NCBI RefSeq assembly: GCF_001305575.3
Contig: NZ_CP012373.2
Span: 3,792,261 to 3,856,260, forward strand
Direction of reading: 5' to 3'
DNA length: 64,000 nt
From: Beggiatoa leptomitoformis
GTDB lineage: Bacteria; Pseudomonadota; Gammaproteobacteria; Beggiatoales; Beggiatoaceae
This document shows, piece after piece, positions 1 to 9,104 of this stretch. The first letter of the stretch is position 1. The number at the start of each line of letters is the position of its first letter. The notes under the pieces are model-generated. The model made no database searches. It was given only the letters and a program-made list of their open reading frames with translations, and was not told the origin of the DNA. Position numbers and translations under genes: made by a program.

Positions 1-804
1 TGATAACCATTCAAGCAATTGTATTGCTAAGTCAGGATGTTTCGCATATTTCGTTACGCCTGCGCCAGAAATATTGATGTGTACACCATCATGCCAATGA
101 ATAGCAACGGGTAAATTTGGATTATCGTGTTGTAAACGCCCTAAATAATAAGTATTTGCAATGCCAACCTCACATTGTCCATTGGCAATAGATTCAATAA
201 CCTGTGTATCGCTAGAGAGTACGGGTAACGCAAGATTATTTACCCATCCCATTAATACAGCTCTAGTTTTTTCCACGCCATCACGCGCAATGAACATTGC
301 GACTAAAGACTGGTTATAAACTTTTTTTGCTGTCCGTAAACACAATTTACCTTGCCATTTTGGGTTAGCTAAATCTGCATAATCTTTTAATTCTTCTGGT
401 TTAATTTTTTCTGTGTTATACATAATCGGACGTGCGCGCACAGATAACCCAAACCAACGCTTTTCAGGGTCGCGCAAATGAGCAGGAATATTTTTTTCCA
501 ACGTAGCAGAATCTATTGGACGCAATACCTGCTTTTCCGTTGCCAGCCATAAATTGCCCACATCTACCGTTAATAATAAATCGGCTGGGGTGTTTTCTCC
601 TTCAATTACCAAACGTTCAAGCAGTTCTTCTTCTTTCGCGCTAATAAATTTGATGGAAACCCCTGTTTTTTTCGTATAAGCATCAAATAAAGGTTTAATC
701 AGATGCGCCATCCGTGCAGAATAGACAATAATTGCATCACTGGCGTGAATAGGCTGTATGCTCGATAACAAGCCCACTAAAATCGCTACTATTTGTATTT
801 TCAT
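1..804 (-). CDS. Iron(III) ABC transporter substrate-binding protein, partial (C-terminus off left edge)
   Basis: This is the periplasmic binding protein of an iron-type ABC importer (FbpA/FutA/AfuA class). It begins at an ATG at 804 with a signal peptide (MKIQIVAILVGLLSSIQPIHA, cleavage near residue 21), followed by the family-typical opening IIVYSARMAHLIKPLFDAY. Later segments ADLLLTVDVGNLW and KRWFGLSVRARPIMYNT also fit the family. The reading frame is open for 268 codons and runs off base 1, so perhaps 60-80 residues are missing. A near-consensus Fur box lies 34-52 bases upstream of the start, which supports iron as the substrate and Fur repression. The permease and ATPase genes, if linked, lie outside the window. 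Confidence 0.9.
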   Translation of the reverse strand, partial: MKIQIVAILVGLLSSIQPIHASDAIIVYSARMAHLIKPLFDAYTKKTGVSIKFISAKEEELLERLVIEGENTPADLLLTVDVGNLWLATEKQVLRPIDSATLEKNIPAHLRDPEKRWFGLSVRARPIMYNTEKIKPEELKDYADLANPKWQGKLCLRTAKKVYNQSLVAMFIARDGVEKTRAVLMGWVNNLALPVLSSDTQVIESIANGQCEVGIANTYYLGRLQHDNPNLPVAIHWHDGVHINISGAGVTKYAKHPDLAIQLLEWLS

Positions 805-837
805 GATATTTTCCAGACGATGATATTGCATTCTATA

Positions 838-856
838 GCAAATGATAATCATTATC
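838..856 (-). promoter_or_regulatory. Fur box
   Basis: The 19 bases match the palindromic Fur consensus GATAATGATAATCATTATC at 17 positions; only the second and third bases differ. The site sits 34-52 bases before the iron-binding protein start at 804, where bound Fur-Fe(II) would block the promoter. The diverging gene at 1039 is about 180 bases away and is a less likely target. Confidence 0.85.
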
Positions 857-1038
857 ATCTAACTTGTCAAAGAACAGCGTAAGCGTTGTTCACGATAGAA
901 TTTTCAGGACTAACAGAATTCTCAAGGTTTCCAGAGAGAAACAGCAATAATTTGCTTAGCCTCAATTATTCTGAAAATCTTGTTTTAAACCACCTTTAAT
1001 TAAAAAATTGTCCTTTAACAACCATTACACGAAAAACT

Positions 1039-4000
1039 ATGTCTGCACCTTATCCCTTTAACGGCTTCACATTTGCGGATTTATCCCGTTTAGAAACACT
1101 TTATCGTTTTGACCAGCAATTTCTCGACTTTTTAGCCGAACAATCGCCCGCATTAAAAACCGATTTATTAGCTTATCGTCATGCAAATTGTGAATTTACA
1201 CCCATTGAAATCAGTACATTATTAGTAGCCTGTGCGCCACTATTAGAGATTTTTATTGCGCAGTTGTTTGGACTAGAAACCGCGTTAAATAAGGCAAACC
1301 AGCAAACCTTAAACCATAACCCTATATTTGAATTTAAAAAATGGTTCGTACAACGGCGGGCGCGGCGGCGGTTAAACAAAGTAGAAACCTTAATACCGTT
1401 TGCTGATTTGCAAGATTGGCTTGTCACTGAATTTGAAAAATATCAAATAAACACAGCGGATTTGGAATTTGCAATAGCCCAATTAGGACAATATTATTTA
1501 AGTAATACAAGTGATTATAAGCAAGAGATAGAGCAATTAACGCAATGGTGCATTCACGCGCTACGTGAACCAGACGCACAACAGTTTGTACAAAACTGGG
1601 TCAGTTTTCACTTACCTAATCAACGCAATCATGATGACTTAATCCACACAATTCCCGTTAAACATCAAAGTATTGACTGTTTGATAACAGACGGACAGCA
1701 ACAGCGAGAAGGTTTTAATTTAACAGATTCGCGTATGTCAGCCCGTCAAGTGCAAAGTGAAGTTGATTATTGCGTGTATTGTCATGAGCATGATGGTGAT
1801 TTTTGCTCAAAAGGCTTTCCTGAGAAAAAAGGGGAACTAACTTTAAAAATTGACCCATTAGGCGTAACGCTAACAGGCTGTCCATTAGGAGAAAAAATTT
1901 CTGAAATGCACCTGCTCAAGCGACAAGCTCACACGATTGGTGCGCTTGCCATGCTCATGGTTGATAATCCTTTTTGTCCTGCAACAGGGCATCGGATTTG
2001 TAATGATTGTATGAAGAGCTGTATTTATCAAAAACAAGACCCTGTTGATATTCCTCAAGCAGAAACACGCATTTTAACGGATGTTTTAGCATTGCCTTAT
2101 GGTGTAGAAATTTATGATTTGCTCACACGTTGGAATCCCCTACGGCAAAAACAATATTTACCCTGTCCATATAATGGGCTAAAAGTCCTGATTGCAGGAC
2201 AAGGACCTGCAGGATTTACCCTTGCGCATCATTTGTTAATGGAAGGCTTCGCCGTCGTGGGCGTGGATGGGCTAAAAATAGAACCATTACCAATTGAATT
2301 CTTGACACAACCTATCCGTGATTATGCTCAACTACAAGAACCACTGGCCGAGCGCATTATGGCGGGGTTTGGTGGTGTGGCAGAATATGGGATTACGGTT
2401 CGTTGGGATAAAAATTTTTTAAAATTGATTTACTTATCGTTACTGCGTCGCACGCATTATCAAGTATTTGGTAGTGTGCGTTTTGGGGGAACATTGACGA
2501 TAGCAGATGTATGGGCGTTAGGCTTTGACCATCTTGCTATTGCGGTTGGTGCAGGATTACCACAAGCCTTAGCAATTCCGAATAGTTTGGCAATTGGAAT
2601 GCGTCAAGCCAATGATTTTTTAATGACTTTACAACTCACGGGTGCGGCAAAACTGAATAGTTTAGCGAATTTACAAATTCGCCTTCCTGCGGTTGTCATT
2701 GGCGGGGGATTAACAGGCGCAGATACCGCAACGGAAGTGCAAGCGTATTATTTATTACAAATTGAAAAAACGTTATTTCGTTATGAAATTTTAAGCGAAC
2801 AATGGGGGGAAAGTAGTTTACGTCAGGGATTAGATACAAAATCATTAGAAATTTTAGATGAGTTTTTAAGCCATGCCCGCGCTGTTCGTGCTGAAAAAAT
2901 CCGCGCCCAACAGGCAGGTACACCACCCGATTTGCGTCAATTACTCCATCGCTGGGGCGGTGTTACTATCGCTTATCGTCGCAGTTTACAAGCCTCACCT
3001 GCCTATATTCGCAATCATGAGGAATTAAATAAGGCATTGGCTGAAGGCATTTTTTACGTGGAAAACGCCGAGCCAGACCATGCCCACTTAGATGCAGAGG
3101 GACATTTAACCGCTATTCAGTTTAAACGCGATGGTGCAGTGATATGTTTATCTGCACGCTCGGTTTTTATTGCAACAGGGGCGCGTCCAAATGTCGCTTA
3201 TGCGTTTGAACATCAAGGTGAATTAGAAAGGGATGGTTTTCAATATCGTTTATATACCCGTCAACAAGATACTTTACAACAAACTGATGTTAAACCTGCT
3301 CATTGTAAAGTTTCTGATTTTGGTGCATTTACCTCGTATCAGCAGGATGGACGTTGTGTCTCCTTAGTGGGTGATACTCATCCTGTTTTTCATGGAAGCG
3401 TGGTTAAAGCCATTGCGTCCGCGCAAAAAATTTACCCGCAGATTGTGGCCAGTTTTGCCGAGCGAGTGCAACAAATTGGGGATGAGCGCGCCTATCAAAC
3501 CTTTCGTGCTTACCTTTATGACCAATTACAAGCCATTGTTGTTAAAGTGGAACACCGTTGTCAACAAACGCTTGCGTTAACCGTTCGCGCACCGCTTGCC
3601 GCTCGCCGTTATCAAGCAGGACAATTTTTCCGTGTGCAAAATTATGAAAGTCTTGCCCCTGTTATCGCAGGTACACGCTTACACATGGAAGCCCTCGCAT
3701 TGTTTGCCTCACAAGTTCAACCCGACAGTGGCGAAATTGAATTTTTAATTCAGAAAATAGGTACAAGCGCGCGTCTGGTCGCAACTTTTCAAGCAGGACA
3801 ACCGCTTGCAGTAATGGGGCCAACAGGGGTACGTACTCGCATTGGTGATGGAAATGAAACGGTTTTAATCATTGCCGAACAAGCGGGTATTGTAAACAGT
3901 TGCATGGTTGGGCGCGCTATGCGTCAGGCGGGTAATCGGGTAGTGTGTTTCGCCCATTTTTCTTCAGCAACAGATATTTATTGTCAAACTGAATTAGAAG

Positions 4001-4485
4001 CAGCGGCGGATGTGATTGTTTGGGTAACAGATAGTACAGCACCGCTTACTAACGGTCGTCCACAAGACCTGCATTTTGTCGACTCGATGCTTGATGCGTT
4101 AAGTCGCTACGCCCAAACCGTGCAACCTATTCCTTTATCTGTGGTTAATCGGGTGTTAGTGCTGGGCAGTCCTGCCTTATTGCGCGCGGTTCAAAACGCT
4201 CGCTGTGGCGCGTTCCGTGACTATTTTGTGGATAAAACAGATTTTACAGGCGCGGTTTACAGCACTATGCAGTGTATGCTCAAAGGTGTTTGCGCTCAGT
4301 GTTTACAATGGCAAATAGACCCTGTGACGGGAATGCGTACTAAAGCGGTTTTCGCCTGTTCGTGGCAAGAGCAACCACTTGAATGGATAGATATAGATAA
4401 TTTAAACGCGCGTTTGCAACAAAATACGTTACAAGAATATTTAAGCAATCGGTGGTTGGATTATTTGTTACAAACAGAGCGATGA
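1039..4485 (+). CDS. Fused GltD/NfnB-like and PyrK/NfnA-like flavin-iron-sulfur oxidoreductase
   Basis: A soluble 1148-residue redox enzyme. Residues 1-230 are an unrecognised, mostly helical region. Cysteine clusters follow: CVYC at 245 with more Cys to about 281, then a CPATGHRICNDC block at 313-329, resembling the two [4Fe-4S] sites of glutamate synthase small subunit. An FAD-binding Rossmann motif GQGPAG is at 387 and a second dinucleotide motif GGGLTGAD at 555. From about 845 a ferredoxin-reductase-like FAD/NAD domain follows, ending in a PyrK-type cluster (Cys 1079, 1085, 1088 and a later Cys). In known enzymes these two halves are separate subunits (NfnAB, SudAB), so this is a natural fusion. 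Direction of electron flow and partner are unknown. It stands alone, with no cotranscribed neighbour. No clear Shine-Dalgarno sequence precedes the ATG. Confidence 0.75.
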   Translation: MSAPYPFNGFTFADLSRLETLYRFDQQFLDFLAEQSPALKTDLLAYRHANCEFTPIEISTLLVACAPLLEIFIAQLFGLETALNKANQQTLNHNPIFEFKKWFVQRRARRRLNKVETLIPFADLQDWLVTEFEKYQINTADLEFAIAQLGQYYLSNTSDYKQEIEQLTQWCIHALREPDAQQFVQNWVSFHLPNQRNHDDLIHTIPVKHQSIDCLITDGQQQREGFNLTDSRMSARQVQSEVDYCVYCHEHDGDFCSKGFPEKKGELTLKIDPLGVTLTGCPLGEKISEMHLLKRQAHTIGALAMLMVDNPFCPATGHRICNDCMKSCIYQKQDPVDIPQAETRILTDVLALPYGVEIYDLLTRWNPLRQKQYLPCPYNGLKVLIAGQGPAGFTLAHHLLMEGFAVVGVDGLKIEPLPIEFLTQPIRDYAQLQEPLAERIMAGFGGVAEYGITVRWDKNFLKLIYLSLLRRTHYQVFGSVRFGGTLTIADVWALGFDHLAIAVGAGLPQALAIPNSLAIGMRQANDFLMTLQLTGAAKLNSLANLQIRLPAVVIGGGLTGADTATEVQAYYLLQIEKTLFRYEILSEQWGESSLRQGLDTKSLEILDEFLSHARAVRAEKIRAQQAGTPPDLRQLLHRWGGVTIAYRRSLQASPAYIRNHEELNKALAEGIFYVENAEPDHAHLDAEGHLTAIQFKRDGAVICLSARSVFIATGARPNVAYAFEHQGELERDGFQYRLYTRQQDTLQQTDVKPAHCKVSDFGAFTSYQQDGRCVSLVGDTHPVFHGSVVKAIASAQKIYPQIVASFAERVQQIGDERAYQTFRAYLYDQLQAIVVKVEHRCQQTLALTVRAPLAARRYQAGQFFRVQNYESLAPVIAGTRLHMEALALFASQVQPDSGEIEFLIQKIGTSARLVATFQAGQPLAVMGPTGVRTRIGDGNETVLIIAEQAGIVNSCMVGRAMRQAGNRVVCFAHFSSATDIYCQTELEAAADVIVWVTDSTAPLTNGRPQDLHFVDSMLDALSRYAQTVQPIPLSVVNRVLVLGSPALLRAVQNARCGAFRDYFVDKTDFTGAVYSTMQCMLKGVCAQCLQWQIDPVTGMRTKAVFACSWQEQPLEWIDIDNLNARLQQNTLQEYLSNRWLDYLLQTER

Positions 4486-4497
4486 TGTATAAAAATG

Positions 4498-4530
4498 ACG
4501 GATACTGCCGTTTATAGCGGTAATATCCGT
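4498..4530 (+). terminator. Imperfect hairpin after the oxidoreductase gene
   Basis: A 13-base stem (ACGGATACTGCCG against CGGTAATATCCGT) with one mismatch, one G-U pair and a 7-base loop begins 13 bases after the stop codon. No clear T run follows, so termination is uncertain. Confidence 0.4.
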
Positions 4531-4602
4531 TTAGAATCTGTCTGAATCAGAATTAATAAATAAAAAAACTTTTTCATTTATATAGGGTTTTTCATTTTTA
4601 TA

Positions 4603-5745
4603 TCAATTACCTAACAATTTACCATATTTCCGATGCGCGAGTTTATGCGTACCTGCAATTTTGCAAAAACTCTCCCCCGGACGCACTAATTTTTCTAATC
4701 GACGCGCGAAAATAACCCCATCTGTTTGACTAATTACAGGAATACGGGATTGTTCGGGAGAGCTTGCCGTGATATTGACAACATCAGCAACTACTTCGCC
4801 CGCGTGAACATATTCGCCAAGTGCTTTGTGATACGCCAGTATGCCTGCAAGCGGGGCTTTAAGAACATCTGCACCTTCTAAAGGCGTTGGTTTACAGAGT
4901 AAGGCGGGTAATGGTTCAGGTTTGCCTGCGATAATTCCGCGCCGTTGCAAATAGCGGAAAAGATTTAACGCGTCAGAACGGGCAAGCGTATCATCCACGT
5001 CGGCACGCCCACGTAATTCTATGGTTGTCGAAAAGCAGGCTAACGGAATAGGGAAGGTGTCTGGCAACCTGTCGCGCAATTTCCACCATATCCCAGCATT
5101 CGCTTCGTCAAATGAGTCACCACCTACATTGTCCTCGACTAAAATGGTTTTCGCGCCCAGTTGCGCGCCCAGTGTCATTCCTTGTTCAACATGATGTTTT
5201 GAAACATATAAATGTACTAAGGCTTCCCCGTCGCAGTGTAAGTCTAATACTTCATCCGCATCAATAGATAAGCGTAATAAGGCTTTTTTTAAGGCTTCTG
5301 GTTCAGTGTCATTACTTTGAATTTGTAGCTGTTGTTGCAACGCGCTACGAATACATTGCACATTTTGTGTTGCAGAATTAGTGAGTTGTGGTTCAACGAT
5401 GGCTAACACGGCCTCTGTTAAATCGGGATAATCTCGATTGAAATTTTTGCCTATTTCAAAATCAAAACGTCCAACTAAATGTCCATTTAAATATTGTCCT
5501 AAACCGATTGGATTTGCGACGGGTACAAGGACAATTTCCCCGATAATTTCGCCATTTTCTGCCGCATTATCCAATAATTGCTGTAGATGATGTAAAACTA
5601 ATAAACCGGGTAATTCATCTGCATGTAATCCCGCATGTAAATAGGCTTTAGGACGCGCCCCTACCATGCCGTAGCGGTGTACTAATAAACTGCGTTGGGT
5701 TAGGGGGGATGGAGAAACTAAGGTAAGCGTTGTTGTTGTTTTCAT
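4603..5745 (-). CDS. Succinylglutamate desuccinylase/aspartoacylase-family (M14-like) zinc deacylase
   Basis: A 380-residue member of the AstE/AspA family, carboxypeptidase-like zinc enzymes that hydrolyse N-acyl amino acids or related amides. The zinc ligands are visible: H41 and E44 in the HADE motif and H170 in DLHCDGE. NFNRDYP at about 101 matches the substrate-carboxylate Asn-Arg motif, and E242 in TTIELRGR is the likely catalytic glutamate. After residue 290 a lipoyl/biotinyl-like beta segment follows (GILAYHKALGEYVHAGEVVADVV), as in the larger predicted-deacylase subgroup. It is monocistronic between two genes on the other strand. There is no arginine-succinyltransferase pathway gene nearby, so the substrate cannot be named. 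Confidence 0.8.
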   Translation of the reverse strand: MKTTTTLTLVSPSPLTQRSLLVHRYGMVGARPKAYLHAGLHADELPGLLVLHHLQQLLDNAAENGEIIGEIVLVPVANPIGLGQYLNGHLVGRFDFEIGKNFNRDYPDLTEAVLAIVEPQLTNSATQNVQCIRSALQQQLQIQSNDTEPEALKKALLRLSIDADEVLDLHCDGEALVHLYVSKHHVEQGMTLGAQLGAKTILVEDNVGGDSFDEANAGIWWKLRDRLPDTFPIPLACFSTTIELRGRADVDDTLARSDALNLFRYLQRRGIIAGKPEPLPALLCKPTPLEGADVLKAPLAGILAYHKALGEYVHAGEVVADVVNITASSPEQSRIPVISQTDGVIFARRLEKLVRPGESFCKIAGTHKLAHRKYGKLLGN

Positions 5746-6016
5746 AAAAATAGTCCTGTGGATGTTTATTAGTAAAAGTTATTAGATTTATTCAATTTTG
5801 TCTAAATTAGACGATACAACCAATATAAATATCTAAAATAATTTTATGACTTGATGGATTAGTAGGGACAAATTAAGGGAAATAATGCTGATTTTTTAAT
5901 TAAAACCATTTAAGTCATTTTTAAACCATTGTTTTCTGAAAATTGCTACCTATAGTTCTTTAAAGGACAAATTTATTCACAAAATTATTTTATGGCATAG
6001 AGAGGCTTTTTTAATA

Positions 6017-8047
6017 ATGCATCATATTGATTTACTTCAAGACTTGGCTGTTATTATGGTGATTGCGGGGGCAGTGACAATACTCTTTCACCGTTTTAAG
6101 CAACCTGTTGTTTTAGGCTATATTGTCGCGGGATTAATCATCAGTCCTCATACCCCGCCGTTTATGTTGGTACAAGATGAGCAAACGATTAAAACATTAG
6201 CTGAATTAGGCGTGATTTTGTTGATGTTCAGCATTGGGCAACATTTTCAACTCAGTAAATTGTTAAAAGTGGGGGCAACTGCATTTATTGCCGCTTTTTT
6301 AGAAATTTTGGTGATGGTATGGGTTGGTTATCATTTAGGACAGTGGTTTGGCTGGAATGCAATGGACAGCCTTTTTTTAGGCGCAATTTTGTCTATTTCT
6401 TCAACAACCATTATTATCAAAGCATTACAAGATTTAAATTTAACTAAAGAACGTTTTGCAACGCTTATTTTTGGTGTATTGATTATTGAAGATATTTTAG
6501 CCATTGCTATGTTGGCATTGTTGTCTAGTGTCGCACTAACAGGGTCGTTGCAGATGAGCGAGCTGTTAGGCATGATTGGACGACTAACGGTTTTTTTAGC
6601 CCTCGTTATGATTATTGGTTTGTTGTCTGTGCCAAAAGCATTGCGCTACATTGCTCAATATCGTAACAATGAAATGTTGTTGATTGCGACACTTGGTATT
6701 TGTTTTGGTGTGTCTTTAATGGCTGCATGGTTAGGCTATAGCGTTGCGCTTGGCGCGTTTTTAGCGGGTGTATTGGTCGCGGAAAGTCGGGAAAATGCCA
6801 AAATTGGCATACTCATTGAGCCTGTGCGCGATATGTTCAGCGCGGTGTTTTTTGTCACAATAGGTATGTTAATTAATCCAATTTTATTAATTACTTATGC
6901 TTTACCTATTTTGGTTATTACCATTGCTGTGGTGGTTGGAAAAATTGTAACTTGCTCAATAGGCGCGTTTCTCGCGGGTAATGATACTCGTACATCCTTG
7001 CGGGTTGGAATGGGTTTATCTCAAATTGGGGAGTTTTCTTTTATTATCGCTCAGTTAGGTTTAACGCTTTCTGTGACTAGCGAGTTTTTATATCCAATAG
7101 CCGTTATGGTTTCTGTTATAACAACGCTCTTAACCCCTTATTTAATTAAAAATTCGGATGCTGTCGTGGTTTTTTTAGAAAAATGGGTTTCGCCGTCAAT
7201 ATTATCTTTTTTAAATCTTTATCATCAATGGGTTAGTAATTTGTCGCCAACACGTAATAGTGATGAGCAGCAGGTTATCAAACAAATTTTATTCAAAATG
7301 GCGTTTCCTATCGTTTTGAATATTCTTATTGTTGCAACGTTATTCATTGGTGCAAACACATTAAATAAATATCAGTGGGTAGTTTTTAGCGATAATTATT
7401 TAATACAACATACTATTTTGTGGACTGTCACTATGTTTTTAAGTCTGCCGATTATGATGCACACCCTTTTTAAGTTCCAAGCCTTAGCAATGGCGTTAGC
7501 AGAATTAAGTGCAGAACATTTGAGTAGTAACCAACATAAAACGCATATTCAAGCGGTATTTACCATGATTATTTTTATCACGGGTGTTGTACTGTTAAGT
7601 ATTTGGTTAATGGTGCTTAGTTTAACGATTTTACCGCCTTGGCAGGTACTTGTTGTGCTTTTCCTCTTTTTGGCGTGGAGTGTTCGCGCCATGTGGAAAC
7701 GGTTTAATATGTTGTATTCAAAGTTGCATTTAACTATTCGGGAAAGTTTGAGCGATCATCATAAGCAGAACATACCAGCCCCAAAAACATTGTTGCAAAC
7801 AGCGCAATTAACTTGTGTCACATTAACGCAAGCGTCGCCTGTTGTGAAACATTTAATCCGTGAGGTTGCGTTACGCAGTCGTACAGGAGCGAGTATTGTT
7901 GGTATCGGACGGGGTGAAAAACATTTGATTAATCCTGAGCCTGATGAGGAGTTGCAAGTAGGTGACACGGTGTTATTGTTAGGTACAACAGCACATTTAG
8001 CCGTTGCCAAACAAATTTTAGAGGGTGAACAAACACCTGCATCGTAA
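6017..8047 (+). CDS. CPA2-family monovalent cation:proton antiporter with TrkA-C domain
   Basis: A 676-residue inner-membrane antiporter of the Kef/YbaL type. Residues 1-385 hold about a dozen membrane helices with the family signatures HRFKQPVVLGYIVAGLIISP, ELGVILLMFSIGQHF and GMGLSQIGEFSFIIAQLGL. A second membrane block spans about 430-560. The C-terminus (about 600-672) is an RCK/TrkA-C ligand-binding domain with the typical LQVGDTVLLLGT signature. The NAD-binding RCK-N domain of KefB/KefC is absent, so gating would rely on TrkA-C alone. It would exchange K+ or Na+ for H+. The ATG at 6017 follows a weak AGAGAGGC ribosome site. Confidence 0.85.
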   Translation: MHHIDLLQDLAVIMVIAGAVTILFHRFKQPVVLGYIVAGLIISPHTPPFMLVQDEQTIKTLAELGVILLMFSIGQHFQLSKLLKVGATAFIAAFLEILVMVWVGYHLGQWFGWNAMDSLFLGAILSISSTTIIIKALQDLNLTKERFATLIFGVLIIEDILAIAMLALLSSVALTGSLQMSELLGMIGRLTVFLALVMIIGLLSVPKALRYIAQYRNNEMLLIATLGICFGVSLMAAWLGYSVALGAFLAGVLVAESRENAKIGILIEPVRDMFSAVFFVTIGMLINPILLITYALPILVITIAVVVGKIVTCSIGAFLAGNDTRTSLRVGMGLSQIGEFSFIIAQLGLTLSVTSEFLYPIAVMVSVITTLLTPYLIKNSDAVVVFLEKWVSPSILSFLNLYHQWVSNLSPTRNSDEQQVIKQILFKMAFPIVLNILIVATLFIGANTLNKYQWVVFSDNYLIQHTILWTVTMFLSLPIMMHTLFKFQALAMALAELSAEHLSSNQHKTHIQAVFTMIIFITGVVLLSIWLMVLSLTILPPWQVLVVLFLFLAWSVRAMWKRFNMLYSKLHLTIRESLSDHHKQNIPAPKTLLQTAQLTCVTLTQASPVVKHLIREVALRSRTGASIVGIGRGEKHLINPEPDEELQVGDTVLLLGTTAHLAVAKQILEGEQTPAS

Positions 8048-8278
8048 ATGGTTATTGTCATTTGTAAAAAACGTCATTTATAGGTAGTTAGCGCAACGAC
8101 TTGAATAACTGGTAAGTGTGGCGTGTGTTAAGGAAATGGATAACGCTGCTTGAAGTGGTGTTATCCGTGTTTGATAGTCAGAGTAGAAACGGGTTCATTT
8201 CTTGCCTTGTGGAATTGGGTTAATTATTTATGCTGTAAAGCAAAGCGATGAAATACCAACATTGATGAGGAGAAAACG

Positions 8279-8836
8279 ATGGAGCAAACGCTGAAAGATA
8301 TGACAACTCTAACAGGGTTGTCCCAGCAAGATTATGATATTCTGAGGAAATACGCGCCACAACTAGAGCAGTGGGCAGACGGGCTAGTAAAAGTCTTTTA
8401 TGACACGCTCTATGCTTATGAACCAACAGCCGCAGTGTTTAAGGATGATGAGCGTAAAACCCGTGAGGGGACATTGAAAGCGTGGTATTTAGCGGTTATC
8501 TGCGGTAATTATGATGTTCACTTTTGGCGACAGCAATGGGCGGTCGGTTTAATCCATATTGCTAAACGGGTTACAAATCCTTATATGTTTGGCATGACCA
8601 GCCGTTTACAACAGGTTTTTCTTGGTAAATGTTTACGAACATTCGAGTTAGATGAGGCGGAGCGAGTTTATAGTGCATTTAAACGAATGACGGATACCAT
8701 TGCAGGAATTATTGCTGAGGGTTATTTCACTAACTATATAGAAGCAATGGAAAATGTGGGCGGTTTTAAGTTGTCGTTGTTGCAACGTATGATGGAGTTA
8801 GAAATTAATAAAAAGTTGTCCACATTAAAATCTTAG
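8279..8836 (+). CDS. Single-domain protoglobin (globin-sensor fold heme protein)
   Basis: A 185-residue protein whose whole length corresponds to the protoglobin/globin-coupled-sensor heme domain. The proximal-histidine stretch VGLIHIAKRVTNPYM gives H93 as the likely heme ligand, and the preceding FWRQQWAVG and N-terminal LTGLSQQDYDILRKY segments are also family-typical. No kinase, cyclase or methyl-accepting output domain follows, so it would act as a stand-alone O2/NO/CO binder or a sensor with a separate partner. A good GAGGAG ribosome site precedes the ATG. It is transcribed alone, with a hairpin and T run about 125 bases downstream. Confidence 0.85.
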   Translation: MEQTLKDMTTLTGLSQQDYDILRKYAPQLEQWADGLVKVFYDTLYAYEPTAAVFKDDERKTREGTLKAWYLAVICGNYDVHFWRQQWAVGLIHIAKRVTNPYMFGMTSRLQQVFLGKCLRTFELDEAERVYSAFKRMTDTIAGIIAEGYFTNYIEAMENVGGFKLSLLQRMMELEINKKLSTLKS

Positions 8837-9104
8837 TTATTAATCTTGCAGTATTTTATTTAGATGTGTTTAAGTTCTTTCGTCGTTCATTTGGATTACT
8901 GCGCTTTTTTTAAGAAGTACTAATAGTGAAAATTGTGGTTGCTTGTAAAAAAATTTGTAGGGTGCGTTAGATGTGTCTTTTTGCACCATAACGCACTTTT
9001 TTAAAAGGGGTTGTGTCAGGTTGCCACTTTTGCAGGTAATTTAGTGAGATATAGGCTTGTGTATAAGTACAGGGAGATTTTTAGGAGAAAATAATCATTG
9101 ATTA
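8837..9104. other. Intergenic region between protoglobin and cupin genes
   Basis: Besides the hairpin at 8962-9002 it holds a TTAGGAGAAA ribosome-site-like sequence at 9081-9090, 14 bases before the TTG at 9105. If the cupin gene starts at the ATG at 9195 instead, the non-coding stretch extends to 9194. No gene is seen. Confidence 0.4.
8962..9002 (+). terminator. Hairpin with T run after the protoglobin gene
   Basis: GTGCGTTA pairs perfectly with TAACGCAC at 8989-8996 across a 19-base loop, and six T follow. It fits a rho-independent terminator, although its core (GGTGCGTTA...TAACGCAC) also resembles small dispersed palindromic repeats common in bacterial intergenic regions. Confidence 0.5.

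Noticed and set aside
8138-8166. Terminator after the CPA2 antiporter (GGATAACGC/GTGTTATCC)
   Set aside because: The 9-base stem is plausible but there is no T run and it lies 90 bases beyond the stop, so I did not list it.
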